Numbered from the stretch's first letter, positions 11,397 through 22,529 are shown. The stretch: 64,000 nucleotides of DNA from Odontocerum albicorne (GCA_949825065.1 OX463856.1:20146632-20210631); one strand, 5' to 3'. Notes: generated by a model not told the origin, from the sequence alone. Program-made: numbers and translations.

Positions 11397-11624
11397 CTTG
11401 CAAAAAGTTTCAGCCTTCTTGTGACCGTTTCCGAATGAATATATCGGAAAACGTATTTTTTTGTCATTAACGGAAAATTCTTAAGCGAAGGTAGTATTTC
11501 ATATTACAAAGACTTTCCAAACCTAATTTAAATATCATAATTATAGTTTCAAAGGCTTTCTACGAACATTGACGTAAATAAATTATATCTCTCTTCAGTT
11601 TGGAAGTATGTTTTTCCATAGCAC

Positions 11625-11935
11625 CTATTTTACGAGGTGCATAGCCGCCCGGTAACGCAATGTCTTTTCGTGCGGAAAGTCGTTGGTTCGAACCCCGCGT
11701 TGTGCTTCTCCCCTCGAATGACACAGGTATTTTTTCCGCCTAGTATTCGAGGGTATAAGGATACCTATGGCATCGATCATATCAATTCTTAAAAAAATGC
11801 CAGTGGGTTTCGGTCGTCTCACTTCAGGTGTACCATGGGATCAAGTATATCAGTATGTTCGGTGAGTTTGCTGAAATGCTCGGTGAGATTGCTGGAACGG
11901 CACGTGAAAAGAAAAAAATCACTCACTGAAGAAGA
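11625..11935 (+). mobile_element. tRNA-headed SINE, separate type (SINE-C)
   Basis: The head has box A-like GCATAGCCGCCCGGTAACGC and a perfect box B GGTTCGAACCCC at conventional spacing. The body carries ATTCGAGGGTATAAGG, GGTTTCGGTCGTCTCAC and a doubled CGGTGAG motif, and ends near GAAAAAAATCACTCACTGAA. Neither SINE-A nor SINE-B body motifs occur. A tRNA gene is unlikely because no matching acceptor stem follows. Confidence 0.5.
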
Positions 11936-11939
11936 AGAA

Positions 11940-12371
11940 AAAAGGAATAAACGAAATTTCCACGGCACAGCTTTACTTTCAAACTGAGTAGACATTAGGC
12001 TGGCGAGGGGATCCTCTGTTACGTGGCCCAGCGACGATGGCGATTTTATTATGCATTCTCATCTAATCTCGTTAACCAATTTTTGGTGAAATTAAAAACT
12101 ATTTTGCTAAACTTGTTTGATTTAATTTGCTATTGAATGCGTTTATTTTTTTAATTTATATTTTTATACACAAGTGATAATTATTCAAAATAATTCAAAT
12201 TCAGCTGATTTGTAGTCTTCGGACTACAGGAAGGCAGATGAGTCTTGATTGTAGATTATTGGCAAAAATTAAATACAAAACGATTGATTGTACAAACATA
12301 AGAGATACACAAAGCTATGCCAATAAAACAGTGTTTTTATTTTTATTTATTCATATGATATAATTTGACGC
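11940..12371. other. No supported feature
   Basis: AT-rich; a short GC-richer patch at 11995-12050 has no frame or repeat support. Confidence 0.4.
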
Positions 12372-12870
12372 ATCCAAATCGGCAATTTGAACATAGAAAA
12401 GAGCGTGGCCAGATGACAACATTGCCTTCGAGCACACTCATCGAATCTTCGGGCTTATGCCATGTTCACACGAGCTTAGAGCTTGTCATTAGTACTTCTC
12501 CCTTGCACATCTCACTCGCACTTGTATCTACGTGTAAACAAGCATACAAATACTAAGCATTAGTAAATCTTAGTACTAATATGCTTGTTATCACTATGCA
12601 GTTTAGTACAAATGATAACTACTAATGCCAAGTACTAAGCTCGTGTAAACATGGTATTAGAGACGCTTAAGTAGGCAACGAACTTGCGTTTTGTCATAGC
12701 ACGTGTTGGTAATATTATACGGCACGTGAAGAGAAAACAACACACACGTCTATGGTTTAAAAAAATATAACTAGGCAAACTCAAAAACCAAACTACGCTC
12801 TTTTCTTTCTCGTGTACTATCGGCAATCGATCCCGGATTCTCCGAATAGTGATCAAGCGTTTTACCAATA
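12372..12870 (-). mobile_element. SINE-B copy, interrupted by a MITE
   Basis: The head is at the right (minus strand: GGTAAAACGCTTGATCACTA, then box B-like GGGATCGATTGCC). Leftwards it continues with the SINE-B body (CACGTGCCGTATAATATTAC, ACAAAACGCAAG) to the distal end AAGAGCGTGGCCAGATGACA. The body is split at 12455-12659 by an insertion flanked by TTA on both sides. Without it, the body aligns with copies at 38645-38835 and 50010-50265. Confidence 0.75.
12458..12656. mobile_element. Harbinger-type MITE (199 bp) with TTA target duplication
   Basis: Terminal inverted repeats TGCCATGTTCACACGAGCTT (left) and TACCATGTTTACACGAGCTT (right, reversed) differ at only two positions. TTA flanks both ends (12455-12457 and 12657-12659), the usual 3-bp target duplication of PIF/Harbinger elements. 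The interior is itself partly palindromic (AGTACTAA / TTAGTACT motifs) and has no coding capacity. It sits inside the minus-strand SINE-B copy, so it is younger than that SINE. Confidence 0.85.
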
Positions 12871-13069
12871 AGGGTAAGAAAGTCATTAAAAAAACAGTAA
12901 TAAATTAGTGAAAAACACAAAATAAAATATTTCGTTTAAGTCGATACACCACAAACATGCACACTTCAGTTGAAACGTAACAGTAGTACGACCTGACCAT
13001 TATATATTACACTTTTGTTTTAAACAACAAAAAGTCTAACATAATGTACAATATATTACAGTACAATCT

Positions 13070-13233
13070 TGTCATGTGGCAATCTCTGTCACCAGCCAGA
13101 AAGACAGTGAAGAAGACTTAAGTAAAATCCAGACTAGAATCATTTAAAACCAAACTGGTTTCCTATTAGAATCAAACCCGCAGCACAAAGCTGGAAGACG
13201 ACCATCTTACCGACTAGGCCACTGAGGCTAATG
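13070..13233 (-). mobile_element. SINE-A copy
   Basis: Reading the minus strand: CCTCAGTGGCCTAGTCGGTA (box A), GCGGGTTTGATTCT (box B), CCAGTCTGGATTTTACTTAAG body, then CTGGTGACAGAGATTGCCAC and the ATGACA-type tail. All SINE-A segments are present in order. Confidence 0.85.
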
Positions 13234-13239
13234 TTCTTA

Positions 13240-14235
13240 TTGCTTTTGTAATATACGATATAATTTCACCTGAAAATAGCCTAAATTAGTAAAGTAGTAA
13301 CACGTGTCACGGTGATAAAGAGAAATAAGCAGAATAAGAAAGTAATTTCTCGTTATACAGAACTTTTGAATCTGTGAACAGATTTATTTCTTGTTATTTT
13401 CTAACAATTTACAGTCGATCATTAAATTAATACAAATTTGTATGGAATTTTTTAAATTTCCCCTACGTATTACTACAAAATAAACATGTTACAAAGTACA
13501 AACATTCAAATGCATGATTCATATAAAGTTATAACCAGATGAAGTACATACATACTACCATAAGCACACAACAGACCAAGGCCCAGAAATATCTCGCACA
13601 TCGAAGTTCTCTCAAAAAATTAGAACATATCATATACTCGGACATAAAAAATCCGTTAATAAAATAAAAACAAAAATTTAGTGACATAATTAATCCACTC
13701 AAATACATAAAGAAAAACACATTAATAATATTTCAAATCTTTATTATGAATTAAATATCAATAAATGATTTGAAAGAATGAAAGGACAAACTCTATACGT
13801 TCATAAATAAATATTTGTATAAATATTTCAAGATCTGGTAATATTAACAAGGCTTAACAAAAAATAATTAAAATAAATCCATGTGTCAGTTTTAAAATCA
13901 TGCTTAATGTCTCGTATTATATAATGAAAAATCCAGAAACATTAAATGTATGTCAATATAAATAAATACACGTATTTAAAAATCAACGACGTTTTAATTT
14001 CCCCGGCACAGTAATTTTTGACAAAAAGGAAGTTATACAAGATACATAACGTTTCATTAACACACCTGAATAACAAAAAAAATAACGATATAAGCTTAGG
14101 TGAAAAATATCCACAATCATGCATACTCACTTCGTGAAGTCTGTTAATAACATATACATAGTTATATTATAGAAAAATAACAGATCCGAGACAGTTCATC
14201 TCACGGACAATTTTGCAATATCTAGTTTTACTTTA
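13240..14235. other. No supported feature
   Basis: Strongly AT-rich, with no frame or repeat worth calling. Confidence 0.5.
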
Positions 14236-14239
14236 AGTG

Positions 14240-14429
14240 CATCATAATCAAGTTTTACAATTTGTTATTAATGTGTTCATCATAATCAAATTTTACAATC
14301 TGTTATTAATGTGCCCATCATAATCAAGTTTTACAATATATTATTAATTTGTCCATCATAGTCAAGTTTTACAATATGTTATTAATGTGTCCATCATAAT
14401 CAAGTTTTACAATATGTTATTAATGTGTC
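14240..14429. repeat. 38-bp tandem repeat, 5 copies
   Basis: Five units begin CATCATAATCAAGTTTTACA (CATAGTC in unit 4; CAAATTTTACA in unit 2), each followed by an AT-rich TTATTAAT stretch. 190 bases is exactly five periods. Confidence 0.95.
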
Positions 14430-14994
14430 GTAAAAAATGTATTTTATTATACCTTTCAATATGACAGTTTGTAGCAAGGAGAACGAATTGTGGAGTAATA
14501 CTTAAATTGGCTTACCGATAGTAATGTGTACAGTGTTTTTAATGTAAGAGAATTTGTGAAGCTTTTTGACATTCTAAACACAAAATCTAGAGTCTATTGC
14601 TTTGCTTGATATCATATAATGTGAGGAAAAACTTAACTAATCATAAAAAATATGTTTCAGCCTAGTGAATAAGGAAGAAGTTATGTTCAGTAATATACTT
14701 TTGTCATACTGTTTGATACAGATTTGCACTCTAGGATCTATATTTCACAATTTCGGACACCAAACACATTTGCCTCCATTTCCATTTATGTCTCAAAAGT
14801 ACCTGCGTCAAACGTTTGCCGCTTTTCCATTTTTTAATTTGGCACAAGCGTCAAAAAATCCTGGACTGTTATTGATTCGTTAAAAATCACTTAAGCCCAT
14901 TTTCGTGTGAACTTTTCCATTTGTCCAAGGATGATTTTTCAAGCGTGCTGCAGTTCGAGGATGTACGGGAAAATTGCCTGAAATTGGACTAATT

Positions 14995-15241
14995 TCAGGC
15001 GAGTTTTGCTGAAAGCCACCCTGCAAAGCGACCGCTCTGTCCTGTAACTGGATTTCCATTCAGCAGCGGTGATTTACGCCCCGGGCCAATTTGGTGACAG
15101 ACAGGGTTGACAACAATTCTTCGATGGGAATTTGATTGGAGTTTAATTGTAAAAAGAGACAGATATTGTCCCAAGGTGCCGATTGGTTCCTTTTCAAAAG
15201 AGACGCCATGTCCCAAGTCACCGATCGATTCAATTAATCGT
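14995..15241 (-). CDS. Candidate exon, product unknown
   Basis: A GC-rich island in AT-rich surroundings. On the minus strand a strong acceptor (CCTCACATTTTTACAG) leads into an 81-codon open frame: RLIESIGDLGHGVSFEKEPI near the start, KLQSNSHRRIVVNP in the middle, GWLSAKLA at the stop. No poly(A) signal follows closely. A conserved non-coding element is an equally good explanation, because the stretch also contains CCTGAAATTGGACTAATTTCAGG-like dyad symmetry at its left end. Confidence 0.3.
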
Positions 15242-15458
15242 CTGTAAAAATGTGAGGTTTAAATTATTTTATAAAATAAAAACTGCTATCTTTGAAGTTA
15301 GTTTTCATCTTTTTAAAATATTTTGTACATTTTTATAATAATAAATACATATTATTTGCTAAAACAAAAAAATTATGATAAATCTGATAATCTTATAATC
15401 CACGAGGCCTTTGACCAAGTGTCATCCCCAAAGTGCTTCTTATTATTTAAACATCAGA

Positions 15459-15645
15459 ATACCTCTGTGACCTTTTTTGCAATGCCTGTCTTCCGAACTG
15501 AGATTACGGGTCTGTTGGAATTCAGTTTTTTTGTTTAAATAATAATTCTCTCTGGTTTTCACTTAAGGTATATTTTACATATTTCTGATAGGTTGAAAAA
15601 AAATCCTACTTGGCACTTAGCCTACCCGGTAGTACTGTATACAAC
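15459..15645 (+). mobile_element. SINE-A copy
   Basis: CCTCTGTGACC head remnant with GCCTGTCTTCCGAAC, degraded box B (TACGGGTCTGTTGGAATTCAG), then CTCTGGTTTTCACTTAAGG body and the GGTTGAAAAAAAATCC tail. The head has small deletions. Confidence 0.75.
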
Positions 15646-15649
15646 AAAA

Positions 15650-16309
15650 TTGCTATACAATACATAACATCTCTAAAAAAAATCTGTCAAGTGAAGTTTG
15701 AAATTACGAACCTAGTTTAACGAAGTTTACCATAAACCATAAACCGATTCTCGTAAGACTCACCCTCGTCGGCAGGCTTCAAACAGCCCCATAAAAATAC
15801 AACATATCTCTTCAATAACCAAGTATGTTTCTCCATAAGTACCATTAAATTGTTTATTCCGATTTACCTTATTCTCATTTTCTCAGTCTTTATTTGTTAA
15901 TATGTAATTAAACTTATTTCCTTTAATGTGTTTTCAATAAGTTCATAATGTTTAAATGTGTATTTTTCTTTTAGAAATTGGCGTTGTTACCTTTTACCTA
16001 GCTAAGCAAACATAATAAAGCTTCGCTTGTGTTAATTACACGGTTGGAAAATATTGTTGTATTGGAATAAGCTTATCATTTGTATACATAGCAATGACGT
16101 CTAATATAAATAAGTTTTTGTCATATTTCCACGTGAAATAGAATACCGAATACGTACGATGAATAACCATGGAGTTACGTATTTAATTCCGTATTTTTTA
16201 AAACCGAATAATAGATTATTAAAGTAGTAGTCCAAGCTATCTCCCCTTCAAACTACTTGATATGTGCGAATCAACAATAAGGTGTGACCAGCGGCACTAT
16301 AAGAAGAAT
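15650..16309. other. No supported feature
   Basis: AT-rich unique sequence, nothing recognised. Confidence 0.45.
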
Positions 16310-16313
16310 TTAA

Positions 16314-16528
16314 CCCTTGCCTTGCTGTGCTATAAAATTCCGGCTGCCACGGTGCTGGACGCTAAGCGTCCAGTGAAAAACGTATATTTTGAATTAAAAT
16401 TATGCAAAACCTGCTAGGCTAATTTTTGTAACTAGCTACAAAAATAATTTTATTATGTATTAAAACGTCGAATAATCAAATAAAATATAAGTCCTGGTCA
16501 CTCGCTATCCATCACAGGGTAGCAAGTG
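16314..16528. mobile_element. piggyBac-like MITE (215 bp), TTAA target site
   Basis: TTAA flanks both ends (16310-16313, 16529-16532). The left end reads CCCTTGCCTTGCTGTGC and the right end, reversed, CACTTGCTACCCTGTGATGG, similar to each other and to the CCC-starting ends of piggyBac elements. Inside are a perfect subterminal palindrome CTGGACGCTAAGCGTCCAG (16355-16373) and ATTTTTGTAACTAGCTACAA (about 16425). No coding capacity, so non-autonomous. Confidence 0.6.
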
Positions 16529-16539
16529 TTAATGAACAA

Positions 16540-17120
16540 CTACGTGATCTCAAGTTTCATGATTAAAGAACGTACTAAAATTAGTATGCGCTTCCAGAAA
16601 CCTCGAAGCTTATTTGCTAAAATATTTTTGTCCACTCAAGTCTTTCGATTTCAACATCTGATGGTACAAATAACAAAATATTATTTGTAATGATGTTGCT
16701 ATTTTATGCTTTTTTGTAATAAATTACTGTTCATCGACATACATAATATATTATCGTATAAGTAATTTTATTAATAAAAGCTATGAAGGATTTTGAAATT
16801 TAAACATTTAAACCGGTTATCCTGTTTTTCTAAGAATCTTCTTGAAAAACTCTTAGCCGTCAGATTACCTTACCCTAGAAAAAGTCTATAAAGCTATGGA
16901 TCTGAACCTTAACACCCTGGAATACTATTAGACACAGCCTTAATATCTATTTTTAAGAATACTTCAAACGTGAAACAACTTTACTGAGGAGTTTTTTTTC
17001 ATACAATCATGCTTTACCCAGTGGAATCATTGCTTATTTTGTTCTCAAAGAAAATACGAAAACGTTCATTTTTCTTTCGGGTTTTTTTTTTCAAGTAATA
17101 AAGATTTTTTGATAACAACA
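16540..17120. other. No supported feature
   Basis: AT-rich, no recognisable element. Confidence 0.45.
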
Positions 17121-17186
17121 CAGTGTGTGTTTGTGTATATATGTTACATACATGTATTCAGATATTACATATATATATATTTCAAG

Positions 17187-17359
17187 GTGATAGAAAGACA
17201 ATGTATTTGAGAGAAGAGCTACCAAAAATTCTGGGCTCATCTTATAACATCCCCCAGTCTAGATACATCCCCATCATAGGCCGCGAGGACATCAGATGTT
17301 TTTTCAGCCCACACCCTTTAGAGAATCACTACATTCAACTAAAACTATGTTTTGCTTGA
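17187..17359 (+). CDS. Candidate 3'-terminal exon, product unknown
   Basis: After a TATATATTTCAAG acceptor, a GC-richer frame reads MYLREELPKILGSSYNIPQS, then RYIPIIGREDIRCFFSPHPL and ends LKLCFA, stop. AATAAA (17367-17372) follows within ten bases. The peptide looks coding in composition but matches no family I recognise. A stand-alone short gene starting at the internal ATG is the alternative reading. Confidence 0.35.
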
Positions 17360-17374
17360 TAACGGCAATAAAAT

Positions 17375-18250
17375 ACTATAAAAGGTATTTTATTTGTTAT
17401 TTAGAAAGATTAATACTCCATTGTGTAGATGAGGAGTACATTTGTGTGTTTTATTTTGCGCAAGCTATTGTATAATATTAACCAATAACGGTTATAAAAT
17501 ATCAATTCTGAAGATTCAATTGTACATAGATTAAATTTCTTAAACCATCGGCACATTAAATCTGCTGCAGCATTTCCCATTTACTTTTATTTATCTATCG
17601 CTAAATGTTGCTTTCTGACAGACTTTTAATGAATCTATTATTGTCATGCATTTTTTTTCTAACCAACCAGAGATAAGAATAAATAGCGTCGATTCACGGC
17701 GCAGAAATTCTTCACAAACACTCTAACTCAGGAATCTAACCCACTTTTTTTTAAGTTTAGCGTAAGGAAAGGAAGATGGGGGCTGTAGTCATTAGATTGA
17801 ATACTTCTCCGTATCTGCGTGAAGACGAAAAACAAAATAACTTTGTAGATCTTTCGATGTGTGTAAATGTTACTCGTACATTCGTATTTAGGTGGAGTGT
17901 AATATATGTGTGAAGTGTGCGTATATAACTTTAATGTTGATAAAACCAAAAAGAGTTGTTTTCGAGTTCCTCTATACAATTCAGAACCCTTAATTTATTC
18001 GATGAAGAAGCGATCGATCTCAAAGTTCAGTTTCTCTCCAAAGCAACACCTCTTAGACACAGATCAATTAAAAACCATACATTAAGATTTTTAAATTAAA
18101 AAACGAATCCAAAATCAATTCGTTCGTGACATATGTGAAATAAAAACAGACAGGAAAAGATTTTATTTATTTTCATACCACCGGCAATTAAACCTTCAGC
18201 TTTTGAGTTGAGTTGAACATTAAAAAAAACTTATATTATTTTAAAATGTA
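17375..18250. other. No supported feature
   Basis: AT-rich sequence without repeat, RNA or coding signal. Confidence 0.45.
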
Positions 18251-18257
18251 CTGTCAA

Positions 18258-18518
18258 CCCTTTGGCATTGGGTTCACGTCACCATTTCAAGTACAACCAT
18301 GATTTACACAGTGGGCAATTTTTTCGAATTTTCAACCACCGCCGCTCATCAGACTTGTTTCTAGCAAAAAATTTACGCCCCGTGACCGCTCAAAACATGA
18401 TAAATTAAACCTTTGATTGATATGTCCTCGCGAACCATTTTTTTGGACTATTTATCAAATTTTAATTGATACTTCTCCATCACTCATAGCAAACAACCCG
18501 TGTCCTGGCTTCAAAGTG
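18258..18518. mobile_element. Possible piggyBac-like MITE (261 bp)
   Basis: The left end is TCAA then CCCTTTGGCATTGGGTTCAC; the right end, reversed, is TTAA then CACTTTGAAGCCAGGACACG. The pattern parallels 16314-16528, with one target copy mutated (TCAA). Both elements also contain GC-richer interiors. The inverted repeats are imperfect. Confidence 0.4.
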
Positions 18519-19059
18519 TTAAAAAAGTTTAGAGAGAATAGTTGTGTAGTTTGTTAAACAATAATTTATTTGCATGGTGAATAATGAAAAATTTAAGAAA
18601 TTTTCCACGAAAAATGTTTGGTATGAAATTGGTTTTGACAGGAACATGCAATTGTTCCTCTTCTACTGAGACTGTCTCAAGGAACAAACAAGATTCTCTC
18701 ACAATGCAGTCATAAACTCCTAAGACACTTGAATGTAGTCATATTTTGATTAAAGACCTAACCCCTAGGTAAGTACTTATCTCATGCTGCGCCACGCCGG
18801 AGTGTTAAAAGCATAGCGGCGGTACCGACAAAAGGTCAGATACCACTGATAAAGACATACTTTGAATTATATAGTTACATATCATCACGCCATCGTTAAT
18901 AGTTTCTTAAATTATAAAAAATACATTTTTTACTAATTAATAAAATTGTTTTGTATATTACATTAAACAAAGTTTTAATACTTATTGTACTGTAGATTTC
19001 CAAAATAACTTCGTATTATTGTATAATTTAGCAAGAATATTTTAAAAAAATCGTGAAAT

Positions 19060-19335
19060 AGGAATTAAAAAATGGCGCAGCTCATAAGGAGAAAAAAAAT
19101 AATGTTGGGTATGTTCGGCCATGTAGATAAAATGATAGATGAAAACATTACTAATTTTCTTATACGAATCGTATAGAAAGTACGATAAAATTGGAAAGAC
19201 CACCAAAAAACGTGGATAAATTAATTGAATTCAAAAAGAGGAAAGAGAGAAATGCTTTTATAATAGAAGAGTATGGGCATGATAGAAGAGGCATTGTATA
19301 CTGTTGATGTAGAAGATGTACTCGATACGGTTAAG
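19060..19335 (+). mobile_element. Decayed LINE: C-terminal coding fragment
   Basis: Reads LGMFGHVDKMIDENITNFLI, then a GRPP-like stretch (KDHQKT region) and a late VDVEDVLD. This order matches the GHVERM.DER ... GRPR ... VDEA end of the LINE proteins here. Frame-broken. Confidence 0.65.
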
Positions 19336-19914
19336 CCACCTAAAAAGCCTCCTTTTTACTCGGATTTGGTTTTAATTTATTGTAAGACGTCCAAATTGAG
19401 ACTGATGATGAAATAAGAAGTATTCCAATTTAGAATATTTTTGTAACTCGGGCCGCAGAATTTAATGAAAAAAGTATGATCAGTGTTAATCTGAGACTCA
19501 AAACTCAGTGTATAGTAAATTAATATAAAAAATAAAAAGCATTTACTCTTATACCAAACCTTGTGGTACACCACACTTTACAATTTTTGAGATTATTTAT
19601 GATTTACAATAAACGATAACGTTCTATTTGATCAATTATATTCAACCCAGGTGACGCCACTGCCTAAAAACCCACACTCAGCCTTAAGTCATTACAAGAG
19701 AATTTCATAATAAATAGTAAAGTTAACACTCATATCCAAAAAGGCAATTAAATCTATTGTCTTCTCTATCCTAGTCAACAACTCCGACACTAGTCTGGAA
19801 ACAACAGTCCCAACATAGCACGACGGGCGTTATAGAGTATATAAGTGACCCGTTGATAATTCGCTGACTCACAGGCAGAAATGTTTTACTTATTATTAAA
19901 AAAAAGAATACATT

Positions 19915-20105
19915 AACTGCCGTTGCTAGAATGCAAGGAAAAAAATATTCTGAAGGAAAGAAACGTAGACAGTGAGATGAATTGTATGAAAAAGTGTATG
20001 GATGTAGAAGAAGTTAAGAATGTGTGTTAAGGAAGAAAAATATGGCGCTTTGTCCTCTCTGACTACCCCGACAGGGAAATGGCGTGCTGGTATGTATGTA
20101 ACATG
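19915..20105 (+). mobile_element. LINE family C, 3' end
   Basis: Coding tail (GTAGAAGAAGTTAAGAATGT) followed by the family 3' end TTTGTCCTCTCTGACTACCC, then GACAGGGAAATGGCGTGCTG and a TATGTATGTA tail. Best-preserved 3' end of the family on the plus strand. Confidence 0.75.
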
Positions 20106-20502
20106 TATAAAAATCCATGACAATAATAATTTGCTTGAATATAACAATGAACATGTTTTGAAATTTGGGATTATAAAGAATACAATGAAGCTGTAAATTA
20201 AACTGAGTACTTCCGATTCCTCTCAACTGTGTCAGCTGAATCCATTGTTCTGTTTAGCATTCAACGTATCGGCGTATAGCACCCCCGCAGGCACTTGAAT
20301 GCATTCAATGCGCATTGAGCAGATGCAAATGTATGCACCGTGCATCCTTCACATAACCGGTAATTGCTCATTTCAATTGTGTTTTTTTATGTCACGTTGA
20401 ACTATGAAAAATGCAGTGGTAGCTCGAAATAAACACGATATATTTTTTAGTTATTTTTAAAGAAGTTGTGTTGCATCGAGTCGTCTTGTATTGATAATCA
20501 AC

Positions 20503-21180
20503 CGCAGTAACAAACTGATACCAAATAACGTGAATCACGGTGTGAAGTGGTTACTAACTTTATTTACTTAGGTTTCAGTTATTACCAGCAACGGAAGGTG
20601 CGAGGCAGAGGGGAAAATAAAAACTGGAATGGCAAAAATACGATGTTAAAGCTGATAAAGATATGGAAAAGCAGAATTATCACAATTACGACGAAAATGC
20701 GCCTGGTTAATTGTCTCGTCTTCGCAATATTCATGTACGGCGCGGAGACTTGGACTCTAAGAGCAGGCGAGAGACGTAGAATAAATGCATTTGAAATATG
20801 GTGCTGGAGAAGGATGTTACAAAGACAGACAGCAAGGCGATAGACAGCAAGGCGTACTAACACCTCCATTCTCGAAGAACTGAGAATCACTGACAGATTG
20901 TCAACAATATGCCTTCGACGGGTCTTTCAATTCTTTGGTTAAATAGCTCATGGCCAAGGAGACAATTTGAAGAGGTTTGTGGTTACTGGAGGTGAGGAAG
21001 GACGACACACATGAAGAATAATCCCAGTGCGTTGAACTGACCGAGTGAGAGATGTAACTGGACTACCCTTAACAACTGTCTTTCGAGCCGCGGAGTGCAG
21101 GGATGAATGAAGGGGAGTCGTCAGATGATGGCATGAGAGTCACGATGCTCAGCCATGATCTGGACGACGGGATGGATGGT
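20503..21180 (+). mobile_element. LINE family E: RT C-terminal fragment
   Basis: Reads MRLVNCLVFAIFMYGAETWT, LRAGERRRINAFEIWCWRRM, LEELRITDRLSTICLRR and RWTDRVRDVTGLPL-like segments: the LVFxIFLYGAETWT ... EMWCWRRML ... ILEEL ... RWTDQ(I/V)RD order of an insect endonuclease/RT LINE. A 13-base direct duplication (ACAGCAAGGCGATAGACAGCAAGGCG region, 20829-20855) breaks the frame at ARR. It starts at the same internal point as the copy at 37013. Confidence 0.85.
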
Positions 21181-21425
21181 ATTGTACTGTATTGCACTGT
21201 TCTGAACTACATTGTACTATATTTCACTGCACTATTCTGTACTGCATTGTACTGTAGTGCAAATATTATATAATGCATTGTACTGTAATGCACTGTTTTG
21301 TATTGCATTGTACTGTTCTGCACTGTTATGTACTGCACTTTACTATACTGCACTACATGGTGCTGCGCTATGTTATGCTATAGTGTACTGTGATGTGCTG
21401 TATTGTATAACACTTTTGCTGTACA
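21180..21425. repeat. Cryptic TACTG-type simple repeat
   Basis: An irregular array of 5-mers such as TGTACTGCAT and GCACTGTTCTG directly after the LINE E copy, whose own 3' end reads GGATGGTATTGTACTG. It probably grew from the LINE tail. Confidence 0.75.
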
Positions 21426-21446
21426 TAATAAAATTTAACGTAATTA

Positions 21447-21613
21447 TTTCCATGTGATAATATCTTCCAGCCAACTAGATATATGTTAAAGATCCCATAA
21501 GTAAAAACCAAACTGCAACAATAAAAAAAAACTGTACTTTAACAGGAATCGAACCTGCAAGCCACGGGCTAGAAAGCACAGACGTCTTACCAAGTGGGCT
21601 TTAGAGGTTGTCA
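21447..21613 (-). mobile_element. SINE-A copy
   Basis: Minus strand: AAAGCCCACTTGGTAAGACG (box A region), GCAGGTTCGATTCC (box B, intact), GGTTTTTACTTATGGGATC body, then GTTGGCTGGAAGATATTATC and the ATGGAAATAA tail. Confidence 0.8.
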
Positions 21614-21880
21614 TTCTTTTTACCGGAGGCCAGCAATACTTTAATATTCGTGTTTCGATAGCAAATGATTTGCCGTTGGATTGATACAATCAACGGTCGC
21701 TATTTTATCACCCATTAATGTCTCGACGAATTTACAATCAACAGACAAAATTTTACACCATCAACCGCTTTCATTTCAAATGACCATGCCTCTGTATCGA
21801 CTTGCAAAGTGGCCTTCTTTTGTATATCATAGATCTTGCAATATGATCTTTGTTGACAGTGTCAACTGAGATCTGCTTAC

Positions 21881-22136
21881 ATGGTATATCCATGCCAACC
21901 TTCGGCTGTCGGTTTTAGGTCAAGTACTATTTGGATTCTTCGTTTTACGAAGCTTAGTAAAATTCGTTGGTTTTTAGGTACATTAAATACCCATGCTGCT
22001 TTGAAGCAATATGTTACTAAAGTTATACCGGTGTTAAAATCAGGAGATTCAAAGCCAAGAACTAACGAGAAACGACATGGAGCGATAACCTTGCATATCT
22101 CCCCGCATGCAGGCTTATCGTAGCACACCTGGGTTC
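21881..22136 (-). CDS. Candidate internal exon, product unknown
   Basis: The minus strand has a strong acceptor (TTCATTTTGTCAG) at 22137 and a strong donor (ACCAT|GTAAGC) at 21880, bounding 256 bases open in one frame: GTQVCYDKPACGEICKVIAP, CRFSLVLGFESPDFNTGITL, then FNVPKNQRILLSFVKRRIQI and TAEGWHGY. GC content is well above the flanks. The plus strand is also open for 80 codons here (FLGTLNTHAALKQYVTKVIP), so strand is not certain. The exon length is not a multiple of three. Five cysteines are present; no domain recognised. An old element fragment is possible. Confidence 0.4.
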
Positions 22137-22199
22137 CTGACAAAATGAACATGGTGTTAGAATAATGCGACAAGTTTTAAAGCAATGACACATTTAATT

Positions 22200-22290
22200 C
22201 AACGGCTTTCATGACCTAGTTGGTAAAATGAATGGCTTCTTATCCAGGGATCTTATGTTGAATTCCCATGGTAAAACAGTACACCTTTCA
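22200..22290 (+). mobile_element. tRNA-like SINE head (SINE-B type)
   Basis: CATGACCTAGTTGGTAAAAT (box A) and TGTTGAATTCCCATGGTAAA (degraded box B and junction) match the head at 23462 and 50010. The body is not recognisable. Confidence 0.5.
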
Positions 22291-22529
22291 ACGTCTTTCT
22301 TTTCGGTAAGGAAAAATTGTCACATAATAACAATGTTGCCAGATTGTACTGTCTTCATCATAAATCTAAAAAAGGAAAAATATTTATAACAGATTTTCAT
22401 TATGTCAAATAAAACCATGATTATATCTTGGAGTTTGAAGCCACGACTTGAAAATATTACATTAATAGATGCATGTATTTTTAAATTACGATATCTTTGA
22501 AGCACTTTGAAAATATTTTATTCTATTCA

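Noticed and set aside
20230..20410. GC-richer patch with an octamer ATGCAAAT and E-box CAGCTG
   Set aside because: Single motifs are common by chance; no other evidence of an enhancer.
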